Shown: piece by piece, positions 6,931 to 11,781 of the stretch
Layout of the letters: every line of letters starts with the position of its first letter
Position numbering within the stretch: position 1 is the stretch's first letter
Assembly (NCBI GenBank): GCA_945877525.1
Contig: CAMDVP010000073.1
Coordinates: 1-11,781, forward strand
Length of the DNA stretch: 11,781 nucleotides
Direction: 5' to 3'
Source of the DNA: an uncultured Clostridia bacterium
GTDB taxonomy: Bacteria; Bacillota; Clostridia; Christensenellales; Aristaeellaceae
The notes under the pieces: model-generated
Databases searched by the model: none
Told to the model about the DNA's origin: nothing
Seen by the model: the letters and a program-made list of their open reading frames with translations, nothing else
Program-made: the position numbers and the translations under genes

Positions 6931-7490
6931 TTCTTCGCAGTCAGGTAAAGCAGGGAAAGGAATATACGCGCCGTGTTCTGGCGCAAGCCCATGTGATGGT
7001 GAGCGAGGACGAGTTGGAGCGCATGGAGGTCGGTGATTTTGGCCTGAGCAACTGGAGAGAAGAGGGCGCGCAGATCGTCACCTTTGTGAATACGGAGCGC
7101 GTGGGCTTTAAGGTCATTTGCCTGATGCCCGACCAGGCGCTGCCCGAGCACTGGCACACCGCCGTGGAAGGCGATGCGCTGGGAAAGGAAGAAATCCTCC
7201 GCGTTGTGCATGGCACGCTCCGGCTGTATCTTCCGGGAGATCAGAACATCCGGGAGGGGAAAATCCCTGCGGGCAAGGAATCGTGCTATACATGCCGCGA
7301 GGAGCACATCATGCACCCCGGCGAGCAGATTCTGCTGCCCCCCGGCGTCAGGCACTGGCTGCAGGGCGGACAGGACGGCGCAGTGGTCTATTCGATTTCC
7401 AGCGCGGCGCACTGCCAGCTGGATCCGTTTACGGATCCCGGCGTGGTCCGCGTTGCCAAAGTAATTGAGGATGGAGAGCAATCATCATGA
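6927..7490 (+). CDS. D-lyxose ketol-isomerase-like cupin
   Basis: This 187-residue single-domain cupin matches the D-lyxose isomerase family (PF07385). The metal site is intact: EHWH (His75, His77), GKEE (Glu88), and PPGVRHW (His143). Further family marks are HPGEQILLPPG and LDPFTDPG near the C-terminus. Family members convert D-lyxose to D-xylulose and D-mannose to D-fructose with a metal such as Mn2+, on unphosphorylated sugars in the cytosol. The start overlaps the BKACE stop (ATGA at 6927-6930) behind GGGAGGTGG (6914-6922), and its own stop overlaps the next gene in the same way. Paired with the transketolase downstream, it would fit aldopentose entry through a ketose, but the missing kinase leaves that open. 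The family is fairly certain; the true sugar may differ from lyxose. Confidence 0.86.
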   Translation: MILRSQVKQGKEYTRRVLAQAHVMVSEDELERMEVGDFGLSNWREEGAQIVTFVNTERVGFKVICLMPDQALPEHWHTAVEGDALGKEEILRVVHGTLRLYLPGDQNIREGKIPAGKESCYTCREEHIMHPGEQILLPPGVRHWLQGGQDGAVVYSISSAAHCQLDPFTDPGVVRVAKVIEDGEQSS

Positions 7491-8740
7491 AAACAGTTTT
7501 GAGCATTGAGGGGGAAAATTTCCTGATCAACGGCAAGCTGACCTATTCGGAAATTCCCGGATGCGACAGCCGCATGCACGGGCTGCTGATGAACGCCCGG
7601 CTGATTCAGGGCATCTTTGACGACAAGGCGGATCCAGCCCGGTTCAACCGCTTCGGGCTGACCTTTTCCCCGGAAGAAAACACCGACGCGCTGATTGCGG
7701 CGCTGCCCGACTGGTATCAGTACGGCCTGCGCTGCTTTACGGTGGGCCTGCAGGGCGGCGGCCCGTGCTTTACCGTGGACAACAACGCCATCGAGAACAA
7801 CCCCTTTTCTCCCGACGGACTGCAGATCGACCCCGCCTATCTGGCGCGCCTGACGCGCCTGCTCAATGCGGCGGACGAACTGGGCATGGTGGTTATCGTG
7901 TCCGCGCTGTACTGCGGACAAATCCGCCATCTGGACGGCGCCCAGGCGGTGATCAACGCCATCCGCACCACGGCCCGCTGGCTGCGGAAGGGTGGCTGGA
8001 AGAACGTTATCTTCGAGCCTGCCAATGAGTATGACATCGACAGATACGACGGTTACCCGATCGTGCAGACCCATCAGGGCATGGTGGCGCTGCTGGATCT
8101 GGCCCGCCATGAAAGCGGCCTGCCTGTCGGCTGCAGCGGCGGCGGCGGTACGCTGGATCCCGAGGTGGCCAGGGCCAGCGATGTGATCATCTTCCACGGA
8201 AACGGGCAGCCCCGCCAGGCCATGGCCAACCTGATTGCCAATGCGCGCAAGTGGGCGCCGGGCAAGCCGATCCTGTGCAATGAGGATTCCCAGGCGATAA
8301 CCAACATGCAGGTGTGCATGGATCATCATGCGTCCTGGGGATATTACAACGCCCTGACGAAGCAGGAAATGGCCACGGACTGGCATGTGCTGCCGGGCGA
8401 GGATCGTTTCTACGCGCTGTGCATGGCGGAAAACCTGGGCATTGCCCCGGACATGCCTCCCTTTGACGAGCAGTACATGCTGGTGGGCATTTCCAGGAAT
8501 GAATGCTGGAACGGCAGGTGCTGGCCGCGGATTGCGTCCCTTCGCCCCGAAACGATCGACCATGTGGATTTCTTTGTAGACGGCGAATGGCTGTACCGCA
8601 GCTATGACGACCCGTTCTCCCTGTATTTCATGGCCAACTGGATTCAGGGGCCGCTGATGCGCACGGAAGGTCTTGTGCGCGCGGAAATCACGCTTTCCAG
8701 CGGAGAAAAGCTTCTTCGGGAAGGCCGGATAGGACAGTAA
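7487..8740 (+). CDS. Glycoside hydrolase-like TIM-barrel protein, copy 2 (complete)
   Basis: This 417-residue protein begins at ATG 7487, overlapping the lyxose-isomerase-like stop (ATGA) behind GGAGAG (7473-7478). It has no signal peptide, so it should be cytosolic. The region from residue 89 on aligns without major gaps to the truncated protein at 1-990, roughly 40-50% identical by eye. Candidate catalytic carboxylates are Glu181 (PANEYD) and Glu266 (ILCNED), spaced as in clan-A retaining glycosidases. HGN at 237-239 and SWGYYN at 283-288 are shared. Residues from about 355 (IDHVDFFVDGEWLYRSYDDP) form a likely Ig-like C-terminal domain. I recognise the type from uncharacterised proteins of Bacillota and Planctomycetes but cannot name a GH family. 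It probably trims an imported glycoside; a non-hydrolytic role is possible. Confidence 0.78.
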   Translation: MKTVLSIEGENFLINGKLTYSEIPGCDSRMHGLLMNARLIQGIFDDKADPARFNRFGLTFSPEENTDALIAALPDWYQYGLRCFTVGLQGGGPCFTVDNNAIENNPFSPDGLQIDPAYLARLTRLLNAADELGMVVIVSALYCGQIRHLDGAQAVINAIRTTARWLRKGGWKNVIFEPANEYDIDRYDGYPIVQTHQGMVALLDLARHESGLPVGCSGGGGTLDPEVARASDVIIFHGNGQPRQAMANLIANARKWAPGKPILCNEDSQAITNMQVCMDHHASWGYYNALTKQEMATDWHVLPGEDRFYALCMAENLGIAPDMPPFDEQYMLVGISRNECWNGRCWPRIASLRPETIDHVDFFVDGEWLYRSYDDPFSLYFMANWIQGPLMRTEGLVRAEITLSSGEKLLREGRIGQ

Positions 8741-8758
8741 TGGAAGGATGTTGCACGG

Positions 8759-9577
8759 ATGAAAGAACGTGTTGCTCATGTGGAAGCCATGGCTCGCAAA
8801 ATACGCCAGGAAGCGATTCAGATGATCTATCAGGCGCAATCCGGACACCCGGGCGGGTCGCTGTCCGAAGCGGACATTCTGGCTGCCCTCTACTTTGATG
8901 AACTGAATGTCCGTCCCGGGGAACCGGACTGGGCGGAACGCGACCGGTTTATTCTCAGCAAGGGGCATGCCTGCCCCGGGCTGTATGCTGCCCTGGCCCT
9001 CCGCGGCTTTTTCGGTATGGAGCATCTGGGCACGCTTCGTCAGTTTGGAAGCATTCTGCAGGGTCATCCTGTGATGCAGAAGGTTCCCGGCCTGGACATG
9101 ACCACCGGGTCGCTGGGACAGGGGCTGTCTGTGGCCTGCGGCATGGCCATCGGCCTGCGGCGCGCCGGCATGGACAGCCGCGTGTACGCGCTGCTGGGCG
9201 ACGGCGAATGCGACGAGGGCCAGGTGTGGGAGGCTGCCATGACGGCCTCGAAATACGGTCTGGGCAACCTGTGTGCCATTGTGGACCACAACGGCCTGCA
9301 GAACGACAGCACCACCTCTGTGGTGCAGCCCCAGGAAAACATTGCGGAGCGGTTTGGAGCCTTCGGATGGCGCAGCGTGCAGATCAACGGTCACGACGCA
9401 TGGCAGATCCTTGACGCGCTGGACGATGCAAAGCGCCATCCCGGTCAGCCAACGCTGATCCTTGCGCGTACCGTTAAGGGCAAGGGCGTTTCCTTTATGG
9501 AGAATATCGTTTCGTGGCATGGCACGGCGCCGAATGACAGGCAGTTTGAAGAAGCCATGAAGGAATTGGAGGGATGA
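8759..9577 (+). CDS. Transketolase, N-terminal (thiamine diphosphate-binding) subunit
   Basis: This 272-residue protein equals the N-terminal third of a full transketolase (about 650 residues). Visible motifs are SGHPGG (28-33, substrate and cofactor His30), SKGHACPGLY (67-76), the ThDP/Mg signature GDGECDEG (147-154) ending in DHNGLQND (176-183), and WHG (253-255). It needs the partner encoded 3 bp downstream for activity, since the active site forms between the halves. A GGAAGG site (8742-8747) precedes ATG 8759. Split transketolases of this type are common in Clostridia and often serve special pathways, such as AptA/AptB acting on apulose 4-phosphate or SqwG/SqwH in sulfoquinovose breakdown, so the ketose donor need not be xylulose 5-phosphate. 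The family is very sure; the specific substrate is open. Confidence 0.93.
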   Translation: MKERVAHVEAMARKIRQEAIQMIYQAQSGHPGGSLSEADILAALYFDELNVRPGEPDWAERDRFILSKGHACPGLYAALALRGFFGMEHLGTLRQFGSILQGHPVMQKVPGLDMTTGSLGQGLSVACGMAIGLRRAGMDSRVYALLGDGECDEGQVWEAAMTASKYGLGNLCAIVDHNGLQNDSTTSVVQPQENIAERFGAFGWRSVQINGHDAWQILDALDDAKRHPGQPTLILARTVKGKGVSFMENIVSWHGTAPNDRQFEEAMKELEG

Positions 9578-9580
9578 GCG

Positions 9581-10507
9581 ATGGCAGCTACAAGGGATGC
9601 CTTTGGTCATGGCGTAATGGAGCTGGCGCAGAATGATCCGCGCATTTATGTCGTTGACTGCGACATTTCCAAATCAATGAAAACGGTGGAGTTCTCCCGG
9701 AAATTCCCGCAGCAGCACATCAATGTCGGCATTGCGGAGCAGAACGGCGCCGGCGTGTGCGCTGGCCTGGCGACGCTGGGGAACATTCCCTTTCTGTCCA
9801 CCTATGCCGTTTTTGCCAGCATGCGCGCCTGCGAACAGGTGCGCACCTCCATCTGCTATCCCCACCTGAATGTCAAGCTGGCCTGCGGCCATGGCGGACT
9901 GACGCCGGCCAACGACGGAGCGACGCATCAGGCGATTGAGGATGTGGCGATCATGCGTGCGCTGCCGGGCATGACGGTGGTGATGGGCGCTGACTATCAT
10001 TCCGCCAAGGCCCTGACAAAGGCGGCCGCATACTATGACGGCCCGGTCTATCTGCGCTATACCCGGGACTCCGTTCCGGACTTTTACGGCCCCGACGAAA
10101 CCTTTGAAATCGGCAAGGGAAAGCTGCTGCGGAGCGGAGGCGCGGTGACGGTGGTTTGCTTTGGCGAGCTGCTCCACGAGGCGCTGGCGGCAGCGCAGCA
10201 GCTTCAGGCGGAAGGCATTGCGGTGGATTTGATCGACATGCACACGGTGAAGCCGCTGGACACGGCCCTGCTGCGGGAAAGCATCAGCCGAACCGGGCGC
10301 TGCGTGACCGTGGAGGACCACAACGTTATCGGCGGACTGGGAAGCGCCGTGGGCGAGTGGATGGCGGAGAACCAGTGCGGCAGGCTGATCCGCATCGGTT
10401 TGCAGGATCGGTTCGGCCAGAGCGGCCCGTATGAAACGCTGCTGAAAACGTATGGCATGGATCGCTGCGCGATTGCCGATGCTGTGCGCAGGCTGGCCGC
10501 GGAATAA
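9581..10507 (+). CDS. Transketolase, C-terminal (pyrimidine-binding plus C-terminal domain) subunit
   Basis: This 308-residue protein carries the remaining two transketolase domains. The pyrimidine-binding domain has NVGIAEQN (48-55), whose Glu53 is the residue that activates thiamine diphosphate, and DGATHQAIED (112-121) with the conserved substrate His116. The transketolase C-terminal domain starts near residue 175 and includes VEDHNVIGGLGSAV (244-257). GGAGGG (9568-9573) in the end of the upstream gene sets the ATG at 9581, 3 bp past the TGA, so the two halves should be made in equal amounts. Together they transfer a two-carbon ketol unit between a ketose and an aldose. It is the last gene of the + strand operon and is followed by a strong hairpin. 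A DXS or E1 dehydrogenase identity is less likely because of the SGHPGG/SKGH features of the partner. Confidence 0.93.
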   Translation: MAATRDAFGHGVMELAQNDPRIYVVDCDISKSMKTVEFSRKFPQQHINVGIAEQNGAGVCAGLATLGNIPFLSTYAVFASMRACEQVRTSICYPHLNVKLACGHGGLTPANDGATHQAIEDVAIMRALPGMTVVMGADYHSAKALTKAAAYYDGPVYLRYTRDSVPDFYGPDETFEIGKGKLLRSGGAVTVVCFGELLHEALAAAQQLQAEGIAVDLIDMHTVKPLDTALLRESISRTGRCVTVEDHNVIGGLGSAVGEWMAENQCGRLIRIGLQDRFGQSGPYETLLKTYGMDRCAIADAVRRLAAE

Positions 10508-10530
10508 AGCGAAGATACAGATGATGAACA

Positions 10531-10563
10531 ACAGCGGCAGGCAAAATGATTGCCTGCCGCTGT
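10531..10563. terminator. Hairpin terminator between convergent genes
   Basis: A perfect 14-bp inverted repeat (ACAGCGGCAGGCAA at 10531-10544, its complement at 10550-10563) encloses the loop AATGA. It lies in the 73-bp gap between two convergent stop codons (10507 + and 10581 -), so it may end both transcripts. There is no clean U-run on the + side; the - strand continues with a moderately T-rich TGTTCATCATCTG, so it may work better for the - strand gene. The position and stem strength make a terminator the best reading. Confidence 0.75.
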
Positions 10564-10580
10564 CCTGTGCCTGTCAGCTA

Positions 10581-11781
10581 TTATTGAAAAGAAATCTTGG
10601 TCAAGACTTCCGGCTTAACCAGGATGATGGGGCGAACGCCTTTTATTTCGGTCAGGAAGTCGCTCTGGATTGAATTGTCGAACTTGAACAGATGGCAGGC
10701 GCCATAACTCTCATGGGTGCACAGCCACCATTCGGCGTTCCCCTGATAGGAGGGTGCGCCCTGGGCCTCGGCGTAGGCTGTATTGGAGGTGGCAAGATCA
10801 AGAATGCGGCCGGTGCGGTACGCCTTTGCATTGTTGATGGTAAAAATGGACACAAGATCATCCGTATACTCGCCGGAATATTCTTCGGGGCAGTAGGAAC
10901 CGCTGTTACTGTCTACAAACAACGGAATGATGGCGCTTTGATCCTCGGGAGAGAAGGCCGTATTGTAGAATTCGTCGTTCAGCCAGATGCGCAGGTCGCA
11001 GTCCTTCCAATGGGTAAAGAAGCCCCAGTCATGGTGCATCGGCTGCGCGTCCAGGCAGTAGCGGCTGAGCAACAGGGCTTGATCATCACGGATGGACAGC
11101 ACGACCCATTCGATGGGCGTCTGATCATTGCCTTCGACGGTCTGGGGATAAGTGCCGAAGGTCACATGGTCGCCGGCCTCGATGACGGCCCGCTGCTCAT
11201 CCGTGCGGATGTCCACAAAGACGACGGGGCGCACCATGTACAGGGAGGTGGACTGAACGTAGGTGGAACTGCCGTCGGGGGTAATGCACATGCCCTCGTT
11301 GTCGTCAAGGCCGGGCGAGCGAAGCCACCAGGAGCCTGCGGCGCGGCCGTCCACCTTGTCATTGGGGGAGGTGGCGGCTCCCTGTGCGATGGCATAGTCT
11401 GTCGGCGCGCACATGCGGGCCTCGGACGAAGAGAAGGTATGCCTGTCGGCTGCCTCGGTGAAATCAAGCAGGAACACCGTGTCCCGGGTATCCTCGCCTC
11501 CCCGGGAGAACGACGTGCCGCTGTAATCGGATGAGGGGTTTTCAATCAATGTACACAGAAGCCGGCCGCGTTCCTCGGCACTGAAGGCGGCGCTAAGAAA
11601 ATCCCCGTTCAGCCAGGCGCGCAGATCGCACATATCCCAGCTGACGCTGCTGTCGGTGTGCATGGCTGTTAGTTCTTCATTGTGATAGGGACGGGCGTCC
11701 AGGCCGTAGCGGCTAAGCAGCACCACCTTGCCCATTTCCTTCTGCACGCTCACCACCCGCCATTCAATGGGCTCGGCGCCG
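10581..11781 (-). CDS. DUF6273 tandem-repeat protein (5'-truncated by window edge)
   Basis: The frame stays open to the right edge, reading GAEPIEWRV before the GTG at 11756, so the true start lies outside and about 399 residues are visible. Two copies of a roughly 190-residue domain can be seen. Each has PIEWxVxS, LLLSRYxLDAxP, CDLRxWLNxxF, AFSxE, xWWLxxxxS/P and a closing VRPxxxV; the second begins at GDHVTFGTYPQ (from 11174). This is the DUF6273 pattern, known from secreted or surface-linked proteins of Clostridia and without a known activity. Copy two is diverged at its WWL motif (EWWLCTHES instead of SWWLRSPG). The N-terminus, and so any signal peptide or extra domain, is not visible. 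It is convergent with the sugar operon and probably unrelated in function. Confidence 0.8.
   Translation of the reverse strand, partial: GAEPIEWRVVSVQKEMGKVVLLSRYGLDARPYHNEELTAMHTDSSVSWDMCDLRAWLNGDFLSAAFSAEERGRLLCTLIENPSSDYSGTSFSRGGEDTRDTVFLLDFTEAADRHTFSSSEARMCAPTDYAIAQGAATSPNDKVDGRAAGSWWLRSPGLDDNEGMCITPDGSSTYVQSTSLYMVRPVVFVDIRTDEQRAVIEAGDHVTFGTYPQTVEGNDQTPIEWVVLSIRDDQALLLSRYCLDAQPMHHDWGFFTHWKDCDLRIWLNDEFYNTAFSPEDQSAIIPLFVDSNSGSYCPEEYSGEYTDDLVSIFTINNAKAYRTGRILDLATSNTAYAEAQGAPSYQGNAEWWLCTHESYGACHLFKFDNSIQSDFLTEIKGVRPIILVKPEVLTKISFQ

Noticed and set aside
7421..7438. Inverted repeat GGATCCG-TTTA-CGGATCC
   Set aside because: It lies within the cupin gene and arises from the conserved protein motif DPFTDP, where Asp-Pro is encoded twice, so it needs no regulatory explanation.
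7388..9610. A 740-codon open frame on the - strand across the cupin, hydrolase-like and transketolase genes
   Set aside because: It lies wholly antisense to four well-supported genes, is rich in His, Arg, Ala and Gln, shows no domain, and is the expected shadow of GC-rich third positions.
8759..10507. 1-deoxyxylulose 5-phosphate synthase or a 2-oxo acid dehydrogenase E1 pair
   Set aside because: DXS is a single chain, and the N-terminal partner carries transketolase marks SGHPGG and SKGHACPGLY; no E2 or E3 gene is nearby.
10692..11534. A 280-codon + strand frame opposite the DUF6273 gene, rich in Gly, Ala and Val
   Set aside because: The - strand frame shows two aligned copies of a known domain pattern; the + frame has none and no ribosome site that I can see.
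11754..11756. GTG as the start of the DUF6273 gene
   Set aside because: The codons before it read GAEPIEWRV, which match the domain's own PIEWxV motif, so the gene continues past the right edge.

Overview
This window reads as one long catabolic gene cluster from a Gram-positive anaerobe, most likely an uncultured gut member of the Clostridia (Bacillota), perhaps near Christensenellales. The grounds are strong AGGAGG-type ribosome binding sites, a Sec signal peptide ending in ALA-E, a sugar ABC importer without its own ATPase gene, a transketolase split into two genes, and a DUF6273 repeat protein. No ribosomal or other phylogenetic marker is present, so the placement is inference. Base composition is GC-rich and looks uniform by eye. 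I see no tRNA, rRNA, CRISPR array, transposase or attachment site.

Layout. Bases 1-10507 hold eleven genes on the + strand, packed tightly enough to be one operon (gaps 1-112 bp, two ATGA overlaps). In order they are: a 5'-truncated TIM-barrel glycoside-hydrolase-like protein; a secreted sugar-binding protein; two ABC permeases; a sugar-phosphate isomerase/epimerase-like TIM barrel; a crotonase-fold protein; a BKACE-family (DUF849) beta-keto acid cleavage enzyme; a D-lyxose isomerase-like cupin; a second, complete copy of the glycoside-hydrolase-like protein; and the N- and C-terminal halves of a transketolase. Stem-loops lie in the two longest intergenic gaps, on either side of the binding-protein gene. 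The operon ends at a 14-bp hairpin in a 73-bp convergent gap. From there to the right edge a 5'-truncated - strand gene encodes at least two DUF6273 repeats.

How the genes may work together (inference). The ABC system imports a glycoside or short oligosaccharide. The two hydrolase-like proteins, of which the complete one has no signal peptide, may cut it inside the cell. The TIM-barrel and cupin isomerases would interconvert the released aldose and ketose, and the transketolase would move a two-carbon unit into central metabolism. No sugar kinase, ABC ATPase or regulator is visible. The odd part is the adjacent crotonase and BKACE pair in the middle of the operon: both belong to acyl-CoA and beta-keto acid chemistry, not to ordinary pentose catabolism. 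This points to an unusual substrate, or to a sugar route that passes through a beta-keto acid, and it is the best candidate here for an undescribed pathway.
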